Of a DNA stretch of 64,000 nucleotides, positions 57,989 through 64,000 are shown piece by piece. The notes below the pieces were generated by a model. It was not told where the DNA came from. It worked only from the letters and a program-made list of their open reading frames with translations, and did not search any database. The stretch is from JBBIOI01 sp037443425. GTDB taxonomy: Bacteria > Desulfobacterota > BSN033 > UBA1163. The stretch covers positions 1-64,000 of the forward strand of contig JBBIOI010000003.1 in NCBI GenBank assembly GCA_037443425.1, given 5' to 3'. The stretch's first letter is position 1. Each line of letters opens with the position of its first letter. Both the position numbers and the translations under genes were made by a program.

Positions 57989-58211
57989 GAGACCTCTGAA
58001 AAAGTCATTGAAAGACTGGGGAGGTAGGGTTCAAAACCCTTCGAATGCGGGCTTTTAATGTTTAAATTGCTAACAATCGCTTTAGAAAAAAACCAATTAT
58101 TTTAAGGGGATTAATCAATAGTGCTAATCTAATAAAGGTATCCGCTCGAAGGGTTTTTCACCCCACCTCCCCATTTATGAAAGAATTTTTAAATAGTTTT
58201 TCAGAGGTCTC
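57989..58211. repeat. MITE-like element, copy 3 (complete, 223 bp)
   Basis: Perfect terminal inverted repeats GAGACCTCTGAAAAA / TTTTTCAGAGGTCTC and flanking ATTAT on both sides (57984-57988 and 58212-58216), a 5-bp target duplication. Subterminal arms (GGGGAGGTAGGGTTCAAAAC and the inverse of GGGGAGGTGGGGTGAAAAAC) are imperfectly palindromic, so RNA from it would fold into a long hairpin. Opposite orientation to copies 1 and 2. Confidence 0.95.
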
Positions 58212-58625
58212 ATTATGAGTTGTAAGCATCTTTTTTTACGTGATGAGGTTATATGGTTTATCTGGCAAATTCTTTACGGCCGTCTTGCCGTTTTCACTGG
58301 AATGACGCAGATGAGAGTAGAGATTAAATTAATGCTTCGGAATAAGATCGGAATGAAAATTTTGAAGAGAGCGCTTCGGCTTCGCCTCGCAATGAGACCT
58401 TTCACCCCAACTGGTTTATTTTTAATAGTTTTTAAGACCTCTTTATTTAAAGGGAAGGTATAGAGGGGATTAATTATTTAAGTGCTTTCTAAGGTGAGGC
58501 TCCATCATTGAATTCTTCATTAATTTGGCCTAAACTTATCTTTGTCGTCTATAGAACTAAAGGATACGAGGGTTTTCTATGAAATCTTTTTCTGTCATTC
58601 TGATGTGTGGTAAAGAATTTCTAAA
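58212..58625. other. Intergenic region with degenerate dispersed repeats
   Basis: Between repeat copy 3 and the ThiF promoter. 58285-58310 (CTTGCCGTTTTCACTGGAAT...) and 58371-58402 (GCGCTTCGGCTTCGCCTCGC...) are pieces of the two dispersed repeat types seen at 44356 and 51960. An 82-codon frame at 58215-58463 runs straight through these and is not a credible gene. Nothing else is recognisable. Confidence 0.5.
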
Positions 58626-58654
58626 TTTAAATATTAACTGTTAAGTGATATAAT
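58626..58654 (+). promoter_or_regulatory. Candidate promoter of the ThiF-MoaD-zinc-ribbon operon
   Basis: TTTAAA (58626-58631), 17 nt, TATAAT (58649-58654) preceded by TGA (extended -10). Start near 58661. The leader of about 70 nt contains GTCGAATCTTCGAT and the perfect palindrome GAGAAATTTCTC (58697-58708) before the ribosome site AAGGGGGG. Confidence 0.6.
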
Positions 58655-58733
58655 ATTTGCGCACTGGACCCGTCGAATCTTCGATCCTTTTTAGAGAAAT
58701 TTCTCGACCACGCCTTATTTAAGGGGGGTAAAA

Positions 58734-59477
58734 ATGCTTAATGAAATTGAAAGGATAAGATATGATAGACAGATCATGATTAAAGATATTGGAGAGAAAG
58801 GTCAAGAAAAACTTAAAAACTCCCGAGTCGTTATTGCAGGCGCTGGAGGCCTTGGCTCCCCTATTGCAATCTATCTTACAGCAGCAGGGATTGGAAAGAT
58901 TAGAATCATAGACAATGATACAGTAGAATTAAGTAATCTAAATCGTCAGATACTTCATTGGGAAATTGATATAGGAAAAAGTAAGGTTGACTCTGCAAAA
59001 GATAAATTAAAAAAGATGAATAGTCAAATCGAGATTGAGGCTATTTGCGAGAAAATTACAGAACAAAATGTCTCAACCCTTCTAAATGGTTTTGATGCAA
59101 TAGTGGATGCTATGGATAATCTATATACACGATACATTATAAATCGCTTTGCTATAGATAGCCACACACCATTTTTTCACGGTGCAGTAAAAGGGTTTGA
59201 AGGAAGGGCAATGACAATTATCCCTGGAAAATCTGCTTGTCTAAGATGTCTTTTCCGTGGAGATATTCCCCAGGAAAAATTTCCAGTCATTGGTGTAACT
59301 CCCGGCATTATTGGATTGATTCAAGCTACTGAGGTCATCAAATATCTTTCTGGAATTGGTAATCTATTGATTAATCGGTTATTATTATTTAATGGAATAG
59401 ATATGAGCTTCCAAGAATTCATGGTCAAAAAAAATCCTGATTGTGATCATTGTGGATCTAATCTTAGAAAGGAGTAA
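58734..59477 (+). CDS. ThiF/MoeB/HesA-family adenylyltransferase
   Basis: 247 residues of the E1-like fold: GAGGLG (36-41) nucleotide site, IDNDTVELSNLNRQILH, and two Cys pairs (CLRC near 168 and CDHC at 237-240) that bind zinc. It activates the C-terminal Gly of ThiS/MoaD-type carriers. Followed by a MoaD-like gene (3-bp gap), which is the likely partner. The double ThiS protein at 6131 might also be a client. Confidence 0.93.
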   Translation: MLNEIERIRYDRQIMIKDIGEKGQEKLKNSRVVIAGAGGLGSPIAIYLTAAGIGKIRIIDNDTVELSNLNRQILHWEIDIGKSKVDSAKDKLKKMNSQIEIEAICEKITEQNVSTLLNGFDAIVDAMDNLYTRYIINRFAIDSHTPFFHGAVKGFEGRAMTIIPGKSACLRCLFRGDIPQEKFPVIGVTPGIIGLIQATEVIKYLSGIGNLLINRLLLFNGIDMSFQEFMVKKNPDCDHCGSNLRKE

Positions 59478-59480
59478 AAT

Positions 59481-59753
59481 ATGCCTGTTAAGATCCATAT
59501 CCATACAACCCATAGACAATTTACTGATGGCCAAGAATCTGTGAATGTCGAAGGTAAGACTGTCGGAGAATGTTTAAATAATCTAATAAAAAAGTTTCCA
59601 AAGATGGAAAAGGCTATCTTTGCCAAGAAGGATAAATTACTTAACAATATAGAGGTCTATCTAAATCACGCCAGCGCCTATCCAGATGAACTTTCAAAGC
59701 CTGTGAAAGATGGAGATGAGATTCACCTTATTACAATGCTGGCCGGAGGTTAA
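59481..59753 (+). CDS. MoaD/ThiS-family sulfur-carrier protein
   Basis: 90 residues ending LITMLAGG, with VNVEGKTVGECLNNLIKKFP and VKDGDEIHLI: a ubiquitin-like carrier whose terminal Gly-Gly would be adenylated by ThiF and converted to a thiocarboxylate. Such MoaD-ThiF pairs serve molybdopterin or tungstopterin synthesis, or sulfur transfer in other pathways. Good GGAGT ribosome site. Confidence 0.93.
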   Translation: MPVKIHIHTTHRQFTDGQESVNVEGKTVGECLNNLIKKFPKMEKAIFAKKDKLLNNIEVYLNHASAYPDELSKPVKDGDEIHLITMLAGG

Positions 59754-59754
59754 T

Positions 59755-59946
59755 ATGAATAGTGGATTAAATAAAGATATTACGCTTATGTGGCAGATGA
59801 TCTGTAATGAATGTAAGTCCAAATTTGAAGTTAAAGCTCCAAAAGGTCCAAAAGAAGAAAAGACTTTAAGATGCCCAAGGTGTGGGAGTAAAAATATCCA
59901 ACAGGCTAAAGAATCTTCTACTGTACCAGCTCAATGTGGTGGCTGA
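59755..59946 (+). CDS. Small zinc-ribbon protein with a C-terminal Cys-Gly-Gly
   Basis: 63 residues from ATG 59755, with GGAGG just upstream; a longer frame from 59710 is inside moaD. Cys pairs CNEC and CPRC form a zinc ribbon. It ends VPAQCGG, a di-glycine tail like that of its MoaD neighbour. It may be a second carrier or a partner of ThiF; no named family is recognised. Confidence 0.75.
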   Translation: MNSGLNKDITLMWQMICNECKSKFEVKAPKGPKEEKTLRCPRCGSKNIQQAKESSTVPAQCGG

Positions 59947-59952
59947 TAATGT

Positions 59953-61314
59953 TTAAAAATGGCCGTGAGCCATTCTTCTTAGAATCTCATTTGCCGCAAT
60001 CATACCACTAATCGATGCTTGAATTAGTCCCCTTGTAATACCTGCCCCATCACCCACAAAAAAGAGATTTTTTATTTCTGTCTCTAAAACTGAGGAAAGT
60101 TTTATACGATTGGTGTAAAATTTTACTTCAACACCATAAAGAAGTGTGTGCCTTGAAAAGATTCCTGGTGTTACTCGATCCATAGCCTCGAGCATCTCTA
60201 TTATGCTCTTCAGGTGTCTATAGGGTAGAACAAAACTGAGATCTCCTGGAGTAGCTGAGGTAAGGGTTGGTTGAGTAATGCATCGACTTATACGTTCAGG
60301 AGTAGAACGTCTCCCATCAAGAAGATCTCCCAGCCTCTGAATAATCACACCTTTACCAAGAATATTGGCTAACCTTGTAATATATTTCCCATAGCCAATT
60401 GGGTCATTGAAAGGCTCTGTAAATCTATTTGAAACAAGGATTGCAAAATTTGTATTCTCTGTCCTTCTCTCTGAATAACTATGACCATTCACAGTGATGA
60501 TATCATCAATTGTCTCTGTAACGACCTCTCCATAAGGATTCATGCAGAATGTTCGAACCCTATCATCGAATGTCTTTGAATAATATATTAATTTTGCCTC
60601 ATATGCAATATCAGTAAGTTTTGAAAGGATTGAGGCAGGTGCCTCAACACGAACTCCTATATCTACTGGACTTGGAACAGATGGGATCCCTAAACGTCCA
60701 ATCTCCTTCTTAATCCACTCTGCCCCTGCTCGTCCTGGTCCACATATTATATATTCAGCATCAATTTGATCTCCATTTTGAAGTAAAATACCTCTGGCCC
60801 TTCTATTCTCTGTAAGAATCTCCTTTACAGGACTCTCGAAAAAGATATTCACTTTATCTTTAATCTCCTCTTTTATCCTTTTCAGGAGAGGAACACAGTT
60901 TTCTGTCCCGAGGTGTCTTATTACCATGGGAATGAATTCCAATCCTGCCTGTTTTGCTTCGTGATAAAGAATTTCGGTTTTGTCAGAAGACAGCCCTTTT
61001 AATTCTTTTGGTGCGCCAAAGGATAAATAAATCTCATCTGCCTTTTTAATAAAACTTATTAATTCATTGTTTGAAATGAATTCATTTAGGAATCCTCCCA
61101 CATGAGGTGAAAGCGTGAGCTTACCATCACTGAATGCACCTGCTCCACCCCATCCACAGAGAAGGTCCATCCCATCCCCTCTTTTCCTTTTTTCTATATC
61201 CTTTCCCTTTTCAAAAATCGCAATGTCACTTATTCCAGCTCTCGAGAGTATAAGTGCAGAAAATATGGATGAAGGACCTGCTCCAACAATAACAACTCTA
61301 TATCTCTTTTCCAT
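59953..61314 (-). CDS. FAD-dependent dehydrogenase of unknown substrate (COG2509-like)
   Basis: 453 residues. VVIVGAGPSSIFSALILSRAG (FAD), RKRGDG...CGWGGAGAFSDGKLTLSP (hallmark of this family) and NLFFVGDGAGITRGLIQA near the C-terminus. These proteins are widespread but uncharacterised; reduction of a polyunsaturated or quinone-like substrate is speculation. Convergent with the zinc-ribbon gene (6-bp gap). Confidence 0.85.
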   Translation of the reverse strand: MEKRYRVVIVGAGPSSIFSALILSRAGISDIAIFEKGKDIEKRKRGDGMDLLCGWGGAGAFSDGKLTLSPHVGGFLNEFISNNELISFIKKADEIYLSFGAPKELKGLSSDKTEILYHEAKQAGLEFIPMVIRHLGTENCVPLLKRIKEEIKDKVNIFFESPVKEILTENRRARGILLQNGDQIDAEYIICGPGRAGAEWIKKEIGRLGIPSVPSPVDIGVRVEAPASILSKLTDIAYEAKLIYYSKTFDDRVRTFCMNPYGEVVTETIDDIITVNGHSYSERRTENTNFAILVSNRFTEPFNDPIGYGKYITRLANILGKGVIIQRLGDLLDGRRSTPERISRCITQPTLTSATPGDLSFVLPYRHLKSIIEMLEAMDRVTPGIFSRHTLLYGVEVKFYTNRIKLSSVLETEIKNLFFVGDGAGITRGLIQASISGMIAANEILRRMAHGHF

Positions 61315-61435
61315 ATCTAAATTCTTTATACGATAAAAACTTTTTTATAACAATAGCAATGAACAGGCTTCTTTTGACTAAAAGATATTATATGAAAAAT
61401 AAATAGGGCAATTGCTTAATATTGAAAAATTCAAT

Positions 61436-61462
61436 TTGACATATAGAAATTTTTAATTTAAT
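61436..61462 (+). promoter_or_regulatory. Candidate promoter of the YedE gene cluster
   Basis: TTGACA (61436-61441), 15 nt, TTTAAT (61457-61462). The predicted start near 61469 leaves a leader of about 240 nt, unusually long for this window. The segment 61315-61435 is A/T-rich and holds nothing else recognisable. Confidence 0.45.
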
Positions 61463-61468
61463 TAGACT

Positions 61469-61711
61469 TTAGATTTCAGGAGCAGCTAAACAATATTTTA
61501 TTTAAAGAAAGAGGTAAAAGATGGGAAGATATGAAGCTCCCTTTTCTCTTAAATGAAAGGGCCTTTTAGGCCGATATAGGCCTGGTTCAGGTCTAAGATT
61601 TAAAGGAAGGAGAGAAAAGGTGATATTTATATCTTGCTTATTATAATTTTTATTTACCTGCCTTTTCCTCCTTTCAATATTAAATTACCTTGAGAAAGGA
61701 GGAAGAAATAA
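61469..61711 (+). promoter_or_regulatory. Structured leader with two alternative pairings around the ribosome-binding site (candidate riboswitch)
   Basis: UCCUCCUUUC (61666-61675) is perfectly complementary to GAAAGGAGGA (61694-61703), which contains the Shine-Dalgarno; the stem extends to 13 bp (61663-61675 with 61694-61706) with one U-G pair. The same pyrimidine strand (61661-61671) can pair instead with GGAGAGAAAAGG (61609-61620) with one bulge. Upstream hairpins are CCCTTT/AAAGGG (61539-61561) and AGGCC/GGCCT (61568-61583). Mutually exclusive pairing suggests control of translation of the YedE gene by a ligand, temperature or protein. Confidence 0.6.
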
Positions 61712-62806
61712 ATGCCTACAATAAAGAACTTTTTTGCAACACGATGGGGGATCATCTCGGTCGGAGCTTTTATCGGTATTTTTGCCCCTTTTCTGCAGAA
61801 GTGGGGAAACCCTCCAAATATGGGCATCTGTGTAGCTTGTATGGAAAGGGATATTGCAGGTGCATTGGGACTTCATAGGGCAGCTGTTGTTCAATATATG
61901 CGCCCTGAAATTATTGGATTTGTTCTGGGGTCCCTGATCGCAGCTTATTTGTTTAGGGAATTTCGATCGAGGGTTGGCTCAGCACCTATCGTCCGGTTTG
62001 TTCTGGGTGCATTTGCCATGATCGGTGCATTGGTATTTTTAGGTTGTCCCTGGAGGGCAATGCTTCGATTGGCTGGGGGTGATGGCAATGCAATTTTTGG
62101 TCTTCTTGGGCTCATCGGGGGGATATGGATTGGAACTCTTTTCCTAAAGGCTGGATATAATCTCGGAAGATCCCAAAAAACTCATACCTCAGTAGGATGG
62201 TTACTGCCATTAATCATGCTCGGTTTTCTTGTTCTAATGTTTATCTTTCCCCAGATTCCAGGCCAAGAAAAAAGTGGAGTATTATTTTATAGCGTAAAAG
62301 GCCCAGGTTCCATGCATGCCCCACTTATCGTATCGCTCCTGATTGGTTTGCTTATTGGATTCCTGGCACAGAGAAGTCGGTTCTGCACAATGGGAGCTAT
62401 TAGAGACTTCATACTCTTTAAACAGACTCACCTCCTCTCTGGAGCAATTGCCCTCGTTGTAGTGGCATTCATTATGAACCTTATTCTGGGTCAATTTCAT
62501 CCAGGATTCGTAAAACAACCCATTGCTCACACGATGAGCCTCTGGAATTTCGCTGGCATGGTTCTGGCCGGGTTAGCCTTTGCCCTTGCAGGAGGATGCC
62601 CGGGAAGGCAACTCTTTCTTGCAGGTGAAGGAGATGGTGATGCAGCTGTATTCGTATTAGGTATGATCGTGGGTGCAGGTTTTTCTCATAATTTTGGCCT
62701 GGCCAGCTCCCCGGATGGAATTGGCCCCTATGGGATTCATGCTGTGATTATAGGACTTCTTACCTGTCTTTTTATTGGGTTCACCATGCGAAAAGAAGTT
62801 GCTTAA
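61712..62806 (+). CDS. YedE/YeeE-type transporter (selenium or thiosulfate type)
   Basis: 364 residues, about ten membrane helices. Conserved cysteines in MGICVACMERD, FLGCPWRAMLRL, RSRFCTMGAIRD and GGCPGRQLF match the YedE/TsuA architecture, in which Cys residues pass the sulfur substrate through the membrane. MGICVACMERDIAGALGLHRAAVVQY closely fits the selenium-associated YedE subgroup. The TusA-like gene downstream fits either sulfur or selenium handling. Confidence 0.85.
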   Translation: MPTIKNFFATRWGIISVGAFIGIFAPFLQKWGNPPNMGICVACMERDIAGALGLHRAAVVQYMRPEIIGFVLGSLIAAYLFREFRSRVGSAPIVRFVLGAFAMIGALVFLGCPWRAMLRLAGGDGNAIFGLLGLIGGIWIGTLFLKAGYNLGRSQKTHTSVGWLLPLIMLGFLVLMFIFPQIPGQEKSGVLFYSVKGPGSMHAPLIVSLLIGLLIGFLAQRSRFCTMGAIRDFILFKQTHLLSGAIALVVVAFIMNLILGQFHPGFVKQPIAHTMSLWNFAGMVLAGLAFALAGGCPGRQLFLAGEGDGDAAVFVLGMIVGAGFSHNFGLASSPDGIGPYGIHAVIIGLLTCLFIGFTMRKEVA

Positions 62807-62819
62807 AAAGGAGGATAAG

Positions 62820-63038
62820 ATGAGCAATATCGTTGATGCAAGAGGGCTTTCATGCCCACAACCTGTGCTAATGACTCTTAATGAAATTAAAAGAATAAAT
62901 AAGGGAGAAATCGTTGTTCTGGTAGATACAGATACTTCAAAAGAGAATGTCTCACGGGCAGCGATTTCACAGGGATGGTATGTAAAGAGTATCGAACCCG
63001 AAGGAATTGGATATCGCATTATAATTTCGAAGGAATAA
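62820..63038 (+). CDS. TusA-like sulfurtransferase domain protein
   Basis: 72 residues from ATG 62820, with AAGGAGG upstream. DARGLSCPQPVLMT contains the catalytic Cys in the TusA/YedF N-terminal motif C-P-x-P. It would accept sulfur or selenium as a persulfide or perselenide. It lacks the DsrE-like C-terminal domain of YedF. Probably works with the YedE protein encoded 14 bp upstream. Confidence 0.9.
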   Translation: MSNIVDARGLSCPQPVLMTLNEIKRINKGEIVVLVDTDTSKENVSRAAISQGWYVKSIEPEGIGYRIIISKE

Positions 63039-63040
63039 CA

Positions 63041-63100
63041 ATGGCAATTTTCAAATCTCTAAAGAAGAAATCAGCAAAAAACATATTTGTGTCGTTATGA
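63041..63100 (+). CDS. Possible 19-residue micro-ORF
   Basis: ATG 63041 is 3 bp after the TusA-like stop, preceded by AAGGA; it encodes MAIFKSLKKKSAKNIFVSL, a basic amphipathic peptide, then TGA. It lies 12 bp before the double-cubane gene, in the same frame. It could couple translation or be chance; there is no independent evidence of expression. Confidence 0.25.
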   Translation: MAIFKSLKKKSAKNIFVSL

Positions 63101-63112
63101 AAGGAGAAAAAC

Positions 63113-64000
63113 ATGGCAGCAAAAGATTATCATGCTATGTGGAAAGATTTGGGGCTTAATTTAGAGGCTCACGATAAGCTTCTTGCTGTTCTTGGGCAAG
63201 CCTATAAAGACATCTATATGACACAGGAGAATCGTCCCAAAGGGATGCAATATCTTGACTTTGTGATCTCTGAGGCTCATGGGCTTCGGATTGAGGAACT
63301 GATGGAAACGAAGAAGAAAGGGAATAAAGTGATCGGAACCTTCTGTGTCTATGTGCCTGAAGAATTGATCCTGGCAGTTGGAGGAACCTGCGTGGGTCTC
63401 TGTGCAGGCGCTGAAATTGGAATTGATGAAGCCGAAAAAGTGCTTCCGCGCAATACCTGCGCTTTGATCAAGTCCTTTATGGGGTTTAAACTGGCAGGCT
63501 TATGTCCTTATATCCAGGCAAGTGATCTCGTTGTAGGGGAAACGACCTGCGACGGAAAGAAGAAGGCTTACGAGATTCTCAATGATTATAAAGAGACCTA
63601 TGTGATGGAAATACCCCAGATGAAGACAGACAGGGATAGGGCGCTCTGGAGAGGTGAAATCGTTCAATTTAAAGAGAAAGTTGAGCAACTTACCGGCAGA
63701 GAGATCACCGTAGAAAATTTACGTCAGGGCATCAAGATCGCGAACGATAAACGCCGAGCTCTCCAGCGATTGAGTGCTCTTCGTAAAGCAACTCCTCCTC
63801 CTATCTCAGGTCTCGATGCTCTCCTGGTTAATCAAATTGCTTTTTATGACGATCCCCTTCGGTTTACCAGAAGCGTGAATGATCTCTGCGATGAACTGGA
63901 GGAACGCGTTAAGAAAGGCATTGGGGTTAGCAAAAATGGGACGCCGCGGATTTTGGTTTCTGGTTCACCGATGGCAGTTCCCAATTGGAAGGTCCCCTAT
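63113..64000 (+). CDS. Double-cubane-cluster reductase (YjiM-like, 2-hydroxyacyl-CoA dehydratase family), 5' part
   Basis: 296 codons from ATG 63113 (AAAGGAG upstream) to the window edge, open throughout. GTFCVYVPEE, GLCAGAEIG, LPRNTCALIKSF and GETTCDGKKKAYE follow the HgdB/YjiM pattern, with Cys residues that ligate the Fe-S clusters, and RALWRGEI and PRILVSGSPM continue it. DCCP-type enzymes perform low-potential reductions driven by an ATP-dependent activator, which should be encoded nearby, beyond the window. Its place after YedE and TusA suggests selenium- or sulfur-related chemistry. Confidence 0.88.
   Translation, partial: MAAKDYHAMWKDLGLNLEAHDKLLAVLGQAYKDIYMTQENRPKGMQYLDFVISEAHGLRIEELMETKKKGNKVIGTFCVYVPEELILAVGGTCVGLCAGAEIGIDEAEKVLPRNTCALIKSFMGFKLAGLCPYIQASDLVVGETTCDGKKKAYEILNDYKETYVMEIPQMKTDRDRALWRGEIVQFKEKVEQLTGREITVENLRQGIKIANDKRRALQRLSALRKATPPPISGLDALLVNQIAFYDDPLRFTRSVNDLCDELEERVKKGIGVSKNGTPRILVSGSPMAVPNWKVPY

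Noticed and set aside
58215..58463. An 82-codon open frame to the right of repeat copy 3
   Set aside because: It is made of degenerate dispersed repeats and lacks any recognisable domain; the reading frame appears fortuitous.

Overview
The window is a low-GC (clearly AT-rich by eye), gene-dense bacterial chromosome segment. Gene content points to an anaerobic deltaproteobacterium-like organism (Desulfobacterota and relatives): three TRAP solute-binding proteins with two DctQM pairs, a molybdenum hydroxylase, an AprAB-like flavoprotein/ferredoxin pair, a CooC-type Ni-insertion ATPase (suggesting a CO dehydrogenase elsewhere), a double-cubane-cluster (YjiM-like) protein, and the dprA-topA-trmFO, coaX-birA and glyQS blocks. 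The taxonomic assignment is an inference from gene content.

Layout. 1-595: the 5' end of tuf preceded by tRNA-Tyr, tRNA-Gly and tRNA-Thr, all minus strand, with a promoter near 700. About 930-15,420: a long minus-strand catabolic operon. It holds a TRAP transporter with two binding proteins, an amidohydrolase, a double ThiS/MoaD-like protein, a three-subunit Mo hydroxylase whose FAD subunit contains an inserted GltD-like NAD(P)H module, an AprAB-like pair and a metallophosphoesterase. 15.6-19.5 kb: a nucleotidyltransferase-like gene divergent from an XRE regulator, then an adenine-deaminase-like gene. 19.5-27.8 kb: glyS, glyQ, recO, lolA-like, ftsK, plsC and cooC, minus strand. 28.1-30.4 kb: an MFS exporter and a sugar-nucleotide epimerase, plus strand. 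30.4-44.3 kb: coaX, birA, an EF-G, a UroD/MtaA-like protein, a second TRAP system, trmFO, topA, dprA and a LysM protein, minus strand. 44.7-48.9 kb: a DUF1015 protein, trmN6-like methyltransferase, polyprenyl synthase, thioredoxin and a TlpA-like protein, plus strand. 48.9-57.9 kb: AmrS-like radical SAM enzyme, nicotinate phosphoribosyltransferase, TtcA-like protein, an endonuclease-III-like glycosylase and a YbhGFSR-like ABC exporter, minus strand. 58.7-59.9 kb: ThiF, a MoaD-like protein and a zinc ribbon. 61.5-64 kb: a structured leader, a YedE-type transporter, a TusA-like protein and the start of a double-cubane reductase.

The most notable non-coding signal is a roughly 220-bp MITE-like family (three copies and one 112-bp relative). 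Its ends carry GAGACCTCTGAAAAAG-type inverted repeats, and two copies have exact 5-bp target duplications. In all four copies one end lies 9-11 bp upstream of a perfect TTGACA box of a promoter driving a neighbouring gene. The second is the leader of the YedE gene, in which one pyrimidine strand can pair either with the Shine-Dalgarno sequence or with an upstream purine strand; this is the architecture of a translational riboswitch. The third is the unusual chemistry of the catabolic operon: a tandem beta-grasp carrier, a CoxM subunit interrupted by a NAD(P)H oxidoreductase, and a ferredoxin with one ligand cysteine replaced by glutamate.

All calls come from reading the sequence; no database search was run.
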